Below are positions 44,569 to 54,650 of a stretch of DNA of 64,000 bases, piece by piece. Both the position numbers and the translations under genes were made by a program. Location of the stretch: contig OX336344.1 in NCBI GenBank assembly GCA_946902875.1, forward strand, positions 22,527,791-22,591,790, in the 5' to 3' direction. Each line of letters begins with the position of its first letter. The first letter of the stretch is position 1. This stretch comes from Nematopogon swammerdamellus (Eukaryota > Arthropoda > Insecta > Lepidoptera > Adelidae). Below the pieces are notes generated by a model. The model had not been told where the DNA came from and made no database searches. It saw nothing but the letters and a program-made list of their open reading frames with translations.

Positions 44569-44600
44569 TCATTTTTTGAAGTCGGTTAAAAATGTACAGC
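44569..44600 (-). repeat. Dispersed repeat D, start, reverse strand
   Basis: ATTTTTTGAAGTCGGTTAAA is the complement of the AACCGACTTCAAAA start seen at 8574, preceded by ACGAATTGAGAACCTTCTC. Confidence 0.5.
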
Positions 44601-45468
44601 CCATTATAGACAATTTTCCGACCAACAAAGGCCCGGGGCGGCGCCGAGGAGGCGGCGGCGGCGGTATGTAAGTTTCCGCAGTAGAGTGCGCGGCGGCAGC
44701 GGTATCCGTGAGATCCCTGGCGATCAAAGCACTTGATTGATACATTCTTGTCCGGCTGGTCTAATGGAATACCCGTGCCGGACCATAGATCTACAAATGC
44801 TCTAGCACTCAATCTTTGAGGAAGGAACTCGATGGAGAAGATGAAGATCCGATAAATTGCTGTGTAGCCCTTTCAAAATCGTCATAGCCCTGGAGTGATT
44901 TATCCTAAGACATTTCTTATATGTACTTAAGCCAGCTGAGGAGCTAGTGAACCAAACTGGATGATTTTTATTTTGGATTTGGGGAATTGGTTTTTGTAAT
45001 TTGTTTCGTGAATTTGTTGATCTGGCAACCCCAAATTTCGAGGAATTTTCGTTCAAAATTGACCCCAACAGCTCTAAATATTGGCTCAATTTTTTTTATC
45101 AAAAGTCGAATATTTCTACACCAACAGACATAAAATCAATCATCAATCAAATACGTCAATAAAATTTTCTACCAAAGCGAACTTATTTTCATAAATTATT
45201 CTTAACTATTTTTCGTTATGGTAATATTAATCCTCAACGAATCAGCTGTTCAGTGTCAATTCATTGTTAGCTGCAAATGGCTGCCGTACTCACCGTGGCG
45301 GGTGTCGTTGAAAATGTCTTCCAATCAAAATTTTATTTCACGATTTATTTAATTATCCATCGTTTGGCGTTCATTAATTACTCAAGTTAATTTTTTGTTT
45401 ATTTTTTGTTTGTTAATTTTCAGTTTAATTTCTTAAGTTAATACTTCAAATCAACAATATAAACAATC
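44601..45468. other. Unassigned stretch with two reverse-strand frames
   Basis: Frames of 92 codons (44534-44812) and 95 codons (44802-45089) overlap on the reverse strand. The first contains GTGIPLDQPDKNVSIKCFDR but runs into repeat D, so it is probably transposon-derived. I do not recognise it. Confidence 0.35.
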
Positions 45469-46306
45469 GAATGCCTGATTGTAAAAACGACCTTTATCCA
45501 TTTTTGTAACTTTTGGGAAATCAATAAAAACTGTCTAGTGTAAAAAAAAATTATAATTTTTTTTTTATTTTTTTTTTCTAGATGTCAATTTATCTTAAGG
45601 GTAGTGTGTTAAAATATCAAATTAAACATATTTGTAGATATTTTTGTACAATTTTTTTTTATTCGTTGATAAAGGTTGTTTTTACTGTCAACTCAAAAAA
45701 CGTGCATTCTCAAAATAAAAATTTATTTTATTTTTATTTTATATATTTGGAAAATCAACAGTTTATAGTACATACATATAGTTGCAAGCGGTTTTTCACA
45801 TAAATTACTATGAGTGAATTAATGAAAAACTGGTATTTATTCAGGAAATCATAATGCAATCTTACAGCTAACAATCATTCACAATCTTCTTCAATGTTAG
45901 TAGTAGGCCACAGCAGTATTTCGTCCCAGAAACTCATCCGGTACAAACGGCCACACACTTTTTTAGGTCAGCCATGTTTTTTGCATTAATGCACTGCTTG
46001 CTTTGCCCATAGGCGCGACAACAGTCTGAAGCTAAATCAGCTGATAGAAGGACAGCTAATGACGTAAACGTTTGACGGAAAAACTTAGTGCTGCCACACA
46101 TTGATTGTAAAAACAACCTTTATCCCCTGGATAAAGGTGGTTTTTACACTCATCGAAAATTGGTGCCCAAATAAAAGTCGGTTTCAGTGTAGGTAAGAGG
46201 TTGTTTTTACGCTCAATCGATGTGGTTTGCCATAGACAACAATTACCGGTAAAAAAGATGGTTTTGAAATTTTGTTCACAAAGGTCGTTTTTACAATCAG
46301 GCATTC
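45469..46306. mobile_element. TIR element (about 838 bp) with repeated end motifs
   Basis: GAATGCCTGATTGTAAAAAC plus GACCTTT at 45469-45495 is matched by its exact complement at 46280-46306, giving 27-bp terminal inverted repeats. Related motifs occur inside: TGATTGTAAAAACAACCTTT (46103), its complement near 46130-46155, and GGTTGTTTTTACGCTC (46200). This suggests one element inserted into, or recombined with, another of the same family. A reverse-strand frame at 45934-46116 is rich in Cys but is unassigned. No target duplication is clear. Confidence 0.7.
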
Positions 46307-47804
46307 AAACATTCTTAAGCAAAGGGTCGTTTTTGATTATTATTAATTTATGGAAAGCACATCGAGGGGATCTCCGTGATAGTTGCAGTTAGTGGTAGTA
46401 GATGAGAGAACTCGGCCTGTAAATATTTCTCCTAAATCATAAAAAACAGGTGACAGACGGATCGACAAAATGTTTAGAAAGCTTGGCATGTGGCGCCGTG
46501 CCACCTATACGGCGACTAACAAACGACGCCTATTTAATCGGTTGTATGCAGGGGTTGCGAAGGTCATGTCGGCCCGACGACAGGTGCTGAAGGGCAGTTC
46601 TGCCTTGGTGACCAGGCAGAACTCGCTATGAATTAAGGAAAATGAGATGAGTTATAATGGATTGATTATGCGACAGAACAAAATAGGGACACATACCAGG
46701 CTCTTCAAGGGCGAGCGCAGAATGCGTACGACACAGCTCCTCACCAGGATCCTGGGTTTCACAGTCGCGAGGCACGACACACACTTTTCACTACCCGATG
46801 GAGAGGCGATGATCGATAGAGTAGATACATTTACAGAACCACCGAGCAACGAACGTACGCTTCGATCACACTGTACTCTGCGCGTAGAAAAAACGCGCCA
46901 ATGAATTGCGGGTAGTTACCATTCTTTCGTCGGTCGTAAAAGACCGTTTAAAATTATGTAGACTAGCTTCTTGCTCGTGGCTTCGCTGGCGGCATTGTAG
47001 GCTATGCTTAATTTGAGTTAACGCAAAATATTCTCCCTCACTCACTCACTCCCTGCCTTCCTCCCTCCGTCCCTAACTCCCTCACTCCCTCTTAGGGGAT
47101 AAATTTCCAAAAAAGTCAATCCCACCAGTATGTTCTTATTTCAAAAGAGAAGATACGCGTAGATTGCATTTTGTGAGCAAAGGAAGTCCTTCCCATAATC
47201 GCAACTCAACCGCTCGTTGGTGATATATATTTTTATTGCACTCTTCATAGATTCAGTCATTTCTGACCAGGACTCAATGACCATCTGGGGGAATATATCC
47301 AATTTCCGAAGCGAAACCAATAACGGATAATCACATGAATGTCTCCCAGCACATCAGCTCTATACATCATGAATAGTTTGTTGGATGGGTATACTGTGTA
47401 TATTCGCAGGCTTAGACGAATTCGCATTGTCCGACCTGATATCCTTGACAAGGGTCGAGGGGGTGCAGGGTGTTCCAACAGTAAAAGCTAAACTAAAAGG
47501 ATCAAAATGTCGAGTGGGCCAATTGGAGTAGGTGAGGGAGCCGACCGACTAAGTGTATTGTAATTTGGCAATAGCGTGCCAATTTGTGGCTTTTCTATCT
47601 GAGGTTTAAGGCCGTGACAAACGCCAACGACCTTGAGCATTCGAGAATTTAAAATTCCAAATTATTTTAGTTTATGAACCACTTTTTATAAGCCTCTAAA
47701 TAGACTATCGATGAAAACGAACATAAAAATAGGTACTTACGTAAGCAAAGAAAGGTAGATAGGTGCATTTAGGTACGTAATGGTTAATTACGTCGATAAT
47801 TTCG
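46307..47804. other. Unassigned stretch
   Basis: It holds a short frame of 85 codons (46647-46904), a CTCACTCC-rich microsatellite near 47035-47095, and a piece near 46972-46995 (GACTAGCTTCTTGCTCGTGG) resembling the ends of the foldback family at 23476. No gene is supported. Confidence 0.35.
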
Positions 47805-48207
47805 TGTTTTTTTTTTTTTTTTTTTTTTATGGAAACTGACACGGTTGGCTACATCACCTACAACGTCCGTGATGTCAGCCCATGACACCGGGTGAACTAG
47901 GTGCCATGTCAGTGCTTCCCCCTTTGATCGTGCCGGCTACACTGAATTGGTCGGAAAACACAAACTATTTACATAGCCGTTTAGACCGACGTTTCATTCA
48001 GTGCGGTGGTACCAACCCGGGCGGGTTAAACCCTACCACCAAGTAAGATTAGGAGGGAAGGGACCTACAGTTTTACGAGGAATCCGAACCTCGGTCAGCC
48101 TCCAACGGTCAGCGGTCACCCATCCAAGTACTGACCGCACCCAGCGTTGCTTAACATTCAATAGCGACAGTTGACTGTCTGCACCACTGAGCTATCGAGG
48201 CTGACAA
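47805..48207 (-). mobile_element. Composite SINE, full length, reverse strand
   Basis: A long T run (the reversed A tail, 47807-47828) precedes ATGGAAACTGACACGGTTGG. The copy continues through the 5S-like complement (CACCCATCCAAGTACTGACC) to TGAGCTATCGAGGCTGACA. The tail length suggests a fairly young copy. Confidence 0.9.
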
Positions 48208-48333
48208 AAGGAGGCTGACGTGTACGCCTTTTTTGTTTTTTTATTATCTCCTGTCGTGGTTACAATAATAAAATTCCAACAAGCCTGTTTTCTCAGTGCT
48301 TTGTGACCATTGCATCAATGTTATTGTAAAATT
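48208..48333. other. Unassigned short gap
   Basis: AT-rich, nothing recognised. Confidence 0.35.
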
Positions 48334-48341
48334 GTAATAAT

Positions 48342-49461
48342 CATACATCGGAATCCGCGGGGCACGAATACGACCTTGTTAGGGATTGACTACGGCGATC
48401 AATAAACAATCGACACTGTTATCGATACTCATATTTATTTGTTTATTGTATTTTATTCATGTCATATTTCAGACCTGAATACTTATATACCTACAGTACT
48501 TATATAAACATGTATACTTTATGTTAACGATTAAGTAAATATAATACATATTTATATAAGGTCTTTCAAAATTAGTTCATAGTACGCTAAGGGGGGGTTC
48601 TGTATCATATAGGGAGTAAAACCTATATAAAAATTTTTGGACCTTGGGCTTTTTTTAAGTAAAAAATTGTTTTATGTAGGTATTTAAATAAAAAAATAGG
48701 TGGTTGATTTATATAACCTAATCGATTCAGTTTCATAACAGTAACAAAAAAGTCTTCATGACCATTATGATGTAACACGTGTAAGTTGGTAAAAAAAATT
48801 AAATTCTTTCTATTCCATACTAATAAAACTAAAATTGTGGTTTTTCACAATTTCTGAAAAAAAGAGATATACGTGTTAGAAGACTTTTTTGTTCCTAGCA
48901 CGAAACCGAAACGATTAAGAAAAAATTTTTTTTACATTTAACATTAAAAAAAAAAAAAATTTTTTTTAAAAAATTCTTTGTTCTTCAAAAGTGATCTATT
49001 TCCGATACAGAACCCCCCCTTAGCTTACTATGAACTAATTTTGTAAGACCTATTTTTTTGGACCTTGGCTTTTTTTTATGTAAAATATTTTTTTATGTGT
49101 TTAAATAAAAAAATAGGTGGTTGATTTTTATAGCCTAATCGATTCAGTTTCATAACAGTAACAAAAAAGTCTTCAATATCATTATGATGTAACACGTGTA
49201 AGTTGGTAAAAAAAATCAAATTCTTTCTATTCCATACTAATAAAACTAATATTGTGGTTTGAACAGATTTGTATTGTACCTACAAAGTAAATACAACATT
49301 TGTTTATTATATCTTATTTTCTATAGAAATACTCTTAGTTTTAATAATCGACATTATTTCATATTATTCTAAAATAACGATCGATTTTCGATATTTGTGG
49401 ATACATTGTCCCATCACTAAACAACCTTGAATCATTCGTGCCCCGCGGATTCCGATGTATG
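48342..49461. mobile_element. Non-autonomous TIR transposon, 1120 bp, 8-bp target duplication
   Basis: The ends CATACATCGGAATCCGCGGG (continuing GCACGAAT) at 48342 and its exact complement ending at 49461 form 28-bp inverted repeats. GTAATAAT flanks both sides (48334-48341 and 49462-49469). An 8-bp duplication fits hAT or P superfamilies. No transposase is present. Inside, 48559-48607 (AGGTCTTTCAAAATTAGTTC onward) is inverted at about 49003-49051. A block of about 210 bp (48636-48845) is repeated directly at 49055-49262. Confidence 0.85.
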
Positions 49462-49469
49462 GTAATAAT

Positions 49470-49847
49470 ACACACATTTTCAGATTTTTTTTAATTCATA
49501 CTTTTTTGTAATTTTTTTTAATAGTAATTTTATTTTACTCATTATTTAAAAAAACAACAAACCACATTGTTGGTACCTTAGGAACTAAATTGTATGGTGG
49601 TATTTTGTTAATTTTCTCAATGTGTGCCAAGCGGTCAGTTTTGGACTTTCTTTGCCGCATTTTTTGCATTTTTTTTTGCGTAATTGGCGTTTATCACGGC
49701 CTTAAGTACTTAGATCTTTTGGAAGGATTGCGGTCTCAGTAGTGCAGGAAAATAAAGGCAGGTCCTGTGAGCAGTTTGTGACATTTTCGTTAATGTTACA
49801 AATCCATGGGTTCCGTTCTAAAATGCTGTTCGTCTAACCGAATCATT
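49470..49847. other. Unassigned AT-rich stretch
   Basis: Nothing recognised. Confidence 0.35.
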
Positions 49848-49854
49848 TTTTTTT

Positions 49855-50115
49855 ATGGAAACTGACACGGTTGGCTACATCACCTACAACATCTGTGATG
49901 TCAGCCCATAACACCTTGGACCTGGACTGGACGTAAAACTATTTACATAGCCGTTTCGACCGACCTTTCATTCAGTGCGGTGGTACCAATCCGGGTGGGT
50001 TAAATCCTACCACCTAGTAAGGTAGGAAGGGAAAGGAACTACAGTTTTTACGTGAAATCCTAACCACGGTCAGCCTTCCACTGTCAAGCGGTCATCCACT
50101 GACCGCCCCCAGGTG
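49855..50115 (-). mobile_element. Composite SINE, reverse strand, internally deleted
   Basis: It has the tail ATGGAAACTGACACGGTTGG, a deletion after CCCATAACACCTTGGA, then CCGTTTCGACCGACCTTTCA and CACTGACCGCCCCCAGGTGT. Confidence 0.8.
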
Positions 50116-50911
50116 TTTAAATATCCGTGCTATATAATACTTCAGTTCGTTCTTCCTACACACGAAACTCGCAAGATATTTTGTGCAGACACATGGTGCT
50201 ACATCACGGCATCTGTAGAGGAATCAGTATTCACAGGGCGTAGTAAAATGTCGAAAACTCGAGTAAGAAATACACTGTCCAACTCTCTCTCTCTCAACAA
50301 ATCATCTTTTCAGAGTCTAGCTTTAAATTTTTTTCAAAACATTCCTTCTGCTCATGAAAATAAGGTTCGAATTCCACCTTCACTTCTTATTCCGTCTAGG
50401 AGTCGTTAAAGTGGAATTTCAACTCTATTGTGTAGACATTATGGTTTATAATTTAGGGTTGTATTGGGAATCATTTTTTTAAATGTATCCGATGCGGTCG
50501 ATTGCACCGTAGCTTATCGTTGGTAGCACAGATCAGAGAATTATTGGTTAGATAGGCCATATAGAACGCTCTGTATGGGATCACGGTTTTAACAAAGTGT
50601 CTACCAATCAGCTTGCAGCAATGCACACAGTGCTACGGAACCACTCAGCCATCCCAGAGCGCCTCGCGTCGGAATCCTCTTCCATATGCGGTAACTCTCC
50701 GCATTCTTCGCCCATCTGGCCATGATATCTGTGGTCTGTTGTTAGCAGGTAAGTTAATATGGAGAGGGAGTAGTCCGATTCCACTATTTAAAACTTCATA
50801 GTTTAGTAGCTTTAAGCTGAAAAGTTACGAGTGCGAATGTTTCGTAGATATTAAACTTGATTTAAACTCGTAGGTTGCTGGCGTAGTAGAGTTCAAAATA
50901 ATTTATGGTTG
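50116..50911. other. Unassigned stretch
   Basis: Short frames at 50113-50409 and 50613-50801 have no recognised domain. Confidence 0.35.
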
Positions 50912-51232
50912 GTCAGCCTCGGTAGCTCAGTGGTGCGGTCGGTCGACTGTTGTTAAGCACACCTGGGCGCGGTCAGTACTTGGATGGGTGACCGCTCGAC
51001 CGTTGGAGGCTGACCGTGGTTCGGATTCCACGTAAAACTGTAGGTCCCTTTCCCTTCTTATCTTACTAGGTGGTAGGGTTTATCCCGTCCGGGTTGGTAA
51101 CATCGCACTGAATGAAACTTCGGTCGAAACGACTATGTAAATAGTTCGTGTTTTCCGTCCTGTTCAGTGTAGCCGACGTGAAATGAAGGGACTTATTGAC
51201 GTGGTGCCTATTTCACCCGGTGTTTACGAGTC
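50912..51232 (+). mobile_element. Composite SINE, 3' truncated
   Basis: It has a complete head (GTCAGCCTCGGTAGCTCAGT) and body, and ends near CCTATTTCACCCGGTGTTTA without the usual tail. It faces an opposite copy at 51240-51520. Confidence 0.85.
50921..50995 (+). promoter_or_regulatory. Internal Pol III promoter region of the SINE (tRNA-like A box plus 5S-like boxes)
   Basis: GGTAGCTCAGTGG at 50921-50933 is A-box-like. GTTAAGCACACCTGGGCGCG and GTCAGTACTTGGATGGGTGA (50952-50991) match the internal control region of 5S rRNA genes. Function is inferred from similarity. Confidence 0.55.
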
Positions 51233-51239
51233 TCTGTCA

Positions 51240-51520
51240 TGAGTATTCGTCACTTCATGTCGGCTACACTGAACTGGACGGAAAACACGAACTATTTACA
51301 TAGCCGTTTCGACCGACGACGTTTCATTCAGTGCAGTGGTACCGACGGGCGGGATAAACTCTACCACCTAGTAAGGTAGAAGGGAAGGGATCTACAGTTT
51401 TACGTGGAATCCGAACCACCCGCCTCCAACGGTCGAGCGGTCATCCATCCAATTACTGACCGCGCTCAGGGTTGCTTAACAACAGTCGACCGGCCGCACC
51501 ACTGAGCTACCGAGGCTGAC
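51240..51520 (-). mobile_element. Composite SINE, reverse strand, forming an inverted pair
   Basis: It starts in the body (CACTTCATGTCGGCTACACT) and ends at the head complement GAGCTACCGAGGCTGACA. Both this copy and 50912-51232 lack the tail, so the inverted pair may come from a foldback deletion or rearrangement between them. Confidence 0.8.
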
Positions 51521-51524
51521 AAAT

Positions 51525-52145
51525 ATTAAACCTAAAGTGTGATCTTTTGCCCGTATTTCTATTTGAGTGAAATAAATGTTTACAATGTAGTAACACATTG
51601 CAGATGGCTTCAATATTGAATGATACTCGTTCATCAAAACTTTCAGCGCTTCGCAAAGCTGGTACTTCGAAAGCGGTCATTTGCCGTACGGAAGTACGAG
51701 GTTCGAGTATTTACCAACTTTTCTGTTTCCGGGCGACAGACGGGGGCCAGCTTGGGGCGGAGGGTGCAGCGGGAGGCAGCGGGGGCAGGGGGTAGCAGCG
51801 CTGGACAGCGGGGATAGCATGGCGAGGGGGGGAGGGGGGGGGGGGGGGGGGGTGGAAACAGGGCGGAAGCGGGTGGCAGGAGGGTTCAGGGGGCAACAAC
51901 TCCGTGCTTACGTGATATATCAAGCGGTGTTTCAGAAAAAAAAAGTATATTTTATACGTAGGATGTTTGAAAGCTTTGCAAATGAGAACTTTCGACATAA
52001 ATCGATGTCCGGATAAGCTGCAGTTTACTTTTCGGATTGAAGTTGATCGACGGCAGAGAGAGGATTAATTTTATGGAAATTTTCAGAGGGGGAATGTTTG
52101 GTGATACGTGGTTCGTAACTTTACGCGTCGATAAAATTTATGTTA
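51525..52145. other. Unassigned stretch with a G homopolymer
   Basis: A G-rich tract peaks at 51824-51851, with about 20 consecutive G near the end. Short frames through it are composition artefacts. Confidence 0.4.
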
Positions 52146-52419
52146 TGTTATAACGAATGGCCATGCCGGAAATATCGCTACGTGATATGGTATGGTGCGT
52201 GACGAGGCAATCCGCCGACGCATCAAAGTAGTCGATATTGAACACCGGGTGGCTAAGCTCAAGTGGCAGTGGGCTGGGCACGTTAGCCGAAGAGACGACG
52301 ACCGTTGCAGTAACCGTGTCCTACACTGGCGGCCGTGGACAGGAAAACGGAGGGTGGGATTGGAGATTCATATGTCCAGCAGTGGACGCTTACACGCTGA
52401 CTGACTTGACTGTTATAAC
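52146..52419 (+). mobile_element. 5'-truncated RTE copy with 9-bp target duplication
   Basis: TGTTATAAC flanks both sides (52146-52154 and 52411-52419). The insert 52155-52410 matches the last part of the RTE at 28283-31521 (EAIRRR, KLKWQWAGHVSRRDDDR, then TGKR). A deletion of about 110 bp after TGKRRVG joins to the final YVQQWTLTR-coding region out of frame. The tail is only CTGACTGACTT. Confidence 0.85.
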
Positions 52420-52599
52420 AAATCTGATAATATGTTACGACAAAATCTGAGCGCAGTGTACTACCTACCTATGGATGATGTATAAACAATAAATAATTTT
52501 CGGTGAAGGAAACCATATCGACATAGATATTTATATTCAGTTCGTCGGTTTTCGTAAATTAATTTAATTTAATTTTTAATTACCCATAAATATATATAC

Positions 52600-52870
52600 C
52601 TACCTATATGCGCTGAATACAGAAAATCGGGGAAAGCAGATCAATCGGTGTCGTGCTGCTAGAACTCAAATAAATTGCAGCACAACCCCGACCACGAAGT
52701 TTAGCAAATAATTAACTATCAAGTAGCAAGTCACGACGATAGTCTACTGCATGACTGTGCCGAGGTGAGAGGTAGCTAGCGTGTCTACCTTTTGTTCGTC
52801 GTCTTTTGCGACATGCACAAGGAGAGACGCAGTGGGACTATTATTTTTAAGTAGGTACCTACCCGAACGC
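52600..52870 (+). repeat. Dispersed repeat B, diverged copy
   Basis: ATGCGCTGAATACAGAAAAT, GCACAACCCCGACCACGAAG and GACATGCACAAGGAGAGACG match repeat B with many changes. Confidence 0.65.
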
Positions 52871-52973
52871 ACACGATACAACTAAAGCCGTTCCATTTAA
52901 AACAAAAATATAATCAAAATGTTTAATAAATAAATAAATAAATAATTAATTAACCGTGGACCGGCGGCGTCGA

Positions 52974-53382
52974 GCCGGGACGCATATATCCAAAGTCCAC
53001 TAGGCGAATTATGCTGATTGGTCGATGCCAGTTTGGCGGAAAATTTAAATTTCGTCTGGCTCCGCCTGCGGCACTCCCAGCGAACCTAGTGAATCCGATA
53101 TTCGTTATGTCGTTTATATGATTTGGTGGCTCAGTGGTATAGTGTAGGGCTTTATTTTTTCGATCTCGACCATGGGTTCGAGCCCCGTTGCCAATTTTTT
53201 TTTTGTTTTTTTTTTTGTGAACCAATGTTAGGGTGTTAAAATTAGGTTAAGGTTATTTTTTTATAAACACCTAAAAAAACTTTATTTTCGAAAATACTTC
53301 CGAAATAAAAATTTTCCCGCAAAACTGAGAACGACCAATCAGAGCAACTCGCCTAGTGGACTTTGGAAATATGCGGCCGGGA
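52974..53382. mobile_element. 395-bp TIR element with 7-bp target duplication
   Basis: GCCGGGA lies at 52974-52980 and 53376-53382. The element 52981-53375 starts CGCATATATCCAAAGTCCAC and ends with the near-complement, so the inverted repeats extend about 45 bp with few mismatches. It holds a tRNA-like sequence and a T-rich run, but no transposase. Confidence 0.85.
53122..53194 (+). tRNA. tRNA-like sequence (pseudogene or SINE head) inside the TIR element
   Basis: GTGGCTCAGTGGTATAG is A-box-like and GGGTTCGAGCCCC is B-box-like. A T arm (ATGGG, loop TTCGAGC, CCCGT) and a partly wobble acceptor stem can form over about 73 nt. The D and anticodon arms do not fold well, so a working tRNA is unlikely. 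A T-rich run follows and could end Pol III transcription. Confidence 0.4.
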
Positions 53383-53546
53383 CGTACTTCAAGCAGCGAA
53401 TTAGCATTGGCATTCAACGGGGGAACGCAGCGTCCGTCATGGGGACCATGCCATTGATCCCCATAGATGAATATTTTTATTTATAGGTAGGTTTACTTTC
53501 CTTTATATATTATTAATGTTTTTAAGTTTACACTGTTATTAATAAT

Positions 53547-53736
53547 ATTCATTTTTAAGTTTCCGGATTAACAGTAGGTTTAAAGACTTACATAAGTCGA
53601 CGTTTGGTACAACGGACACCTGACGTCGGCTCCAGGAACTCCCGCATTTCCTGAAGAAGCCCGTGACGTAGCGGGCGAAACGTCGACTTATGTAAGTCTT
53701 TAAACCTACTGTTAATCCGGAAACTTAAAAATGAAT
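53547..53736. repeat. Perfect 59-bp inverted repeat with 72-bp centre
   Basis: The arms 53547-53605 and 53678-53736 are exact complements (ATTCATTTTTAAGTTTCCGG onward). The centre holds TTCCTGAAGAAGCCCG and GCGGGCGAAACGTCG, a GCCCG/CGGGC hairpin style often seen at Penelope-like element ends, so these may be inverted terminal pieces of such an element. Confidence 0.75.
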
Positions 53737-53984
53737 TTTATATATTATGTTTCTATTTTATGTTACATAGTATACGTTTTCAATTTTCCTTAATATTGTT
53801 ATAGGCTGTAAATTTCATTCGAATAAATGAATTCTTAAGATTTAAGGACGTGAATTTACCTAGGTGCGGAAAAGAAAAATATGGATAAACTGAGATATTC
53901 ATCGCTTTAAATTCTTAGATTTACATAATCCCAGGACAGTAAATTGTTCAAACCAGAATTTACACAATATTTGAAAGCTTATCG

Positions 53985-54063
53985 AAATAAATCGATCCAC
54001 TGTCGCACCGCCAAGGTGTGGAATTGTCTACCGACGAGTGTTTCCCGATAATTTCCGATTGTT
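53985..54063 (+). pseudogene. LINE reverse transcriptase C-terminal scrap
   Basis: It reads RTAKVWNCLPT, a frameshift, then VFPDNFR, like the 5455-5690 copy. Too short to classify. Confidence 0.5.
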
Positions 54064-54369
54064 GTGAAATGCTTCATCATCATCAGCCTGTATCGGTCCA
54101 CTGCTGGACATAGGCCTCTCCCAAGGCACGCCACCACACGCGGTCTTCCGCTCTTCTCATCCATCCACTCCCGGCTACCTTTTTTAGGTCATCTGTCCAC
54201 CTAGCCGGGGGGCGTCCCACGCTACGTTTGCTTGTACGTGGCCTCCATTCGAGCACCCGTCTACCCCATCGGTTGTCGGGTCTGCGACAGATGTGCCCAG
54301 CCCACTGCCACTTCAGCTTGCTTATTTTCTTAGCAATGTCGACTGCAGCAACGTCGTGAAATGCTTCAT
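54064..54369 (-). mobile_element. 5'-truncated RTE-like LINE 3' end with 14-bp target duplication
   Basis: GTGAAATGCTTCAT occurs at 54064-54077 and 54356-54369. The insert 54078-54355, read on the reverse strand, ends in TGGGCTGG... style RTE sequence and the motif CAGCAGTGGACCGATACAGG, then a GATGATGATG tail. It differs from the 28283 RTE and represents a second RTE family. It sits inside a repeat A copy that continues at 54370. Confidence 0.8.
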
Positions 54370-54650
54370 ATTAGTTAAATGTCATGATTAGTTAAAATGC
54401 TTCATAATCTGTTCGGTAGATGGCACGCGCGCATACACTTTTTGGTTTCTTCTATGGGAACCCCGTGATTTTTTTATTTTTTCTTATTTTTATTATTTGT
54501 CGTTATATCGGGAAAATTTCAACAGGCTACTATTACGGTTCAAGAGATACAGCCCTCGGACAGACGGACGGACGAATGGACGGACGGACGGACGGACGGA
54601 CGGACGGACGGACGGACGGACGGACGAATGGAATGGACGGACCGTAGTCC
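54356..54650 (+). repeat. Dispersed repeat A, 3' part with expanded GGAC run
   Basis: It includes ATTAGTTAAATGTCATGATT, GGTTCAAGAGATACAGCCCT and about twenty GGAC units (54558-54635). The usual end TACGGAACCCTAA is missing. Confidence 0.75.

Larger units (their letters stand above)
52953..53460 (+). pseudogene. Transposon-associated coding relic split by a TIR element
   Basis: When the 395-bp element at 52981-53375 and one target copy are skipped, the frame reads VDRRRRAG, then TYFKQ, QRISIGIQRGNAASVMGT and MPLIPID. This C-terminal block (RAGxYFxQRISIxIQRGNAASVxGT) is a repeated, transposon-associated protein ending that I recognise from moths and other invertebrates but cannot assign to a class. 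A second copy lies at 59161-59640 on the other strand. Confidence 0.6.

Noticed and set aside
44534..45089. A reverse-strand host gene of two exons
   Set aside because: The frames overlap, the first runs into the repeat D sequence, and no splice sites or domains support a gene.
53122..53194. A functional tRNA gene
   Set aside because: The T arm is good, but the D and anticodon arms do not form a clean cloverleaf and the sequence sits inside a TIR element. It is annotated only as tRNA-like.
52950..53225. A 91-codon reverse-strand frame
   Set aside because: It runs across the target site, the TIR and the tRNA-like core, so it is an artefact of nested repeats.
53630..53690. A hammerhead ribozyme core (CTGAAGA, stem, GAAA) in the Penelope-end-like centre
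   Set aside because: After GAAA no proper stem III and NUH cleavage site follow directly, so the consensus is not met by eye. A covariance-model search would decide.
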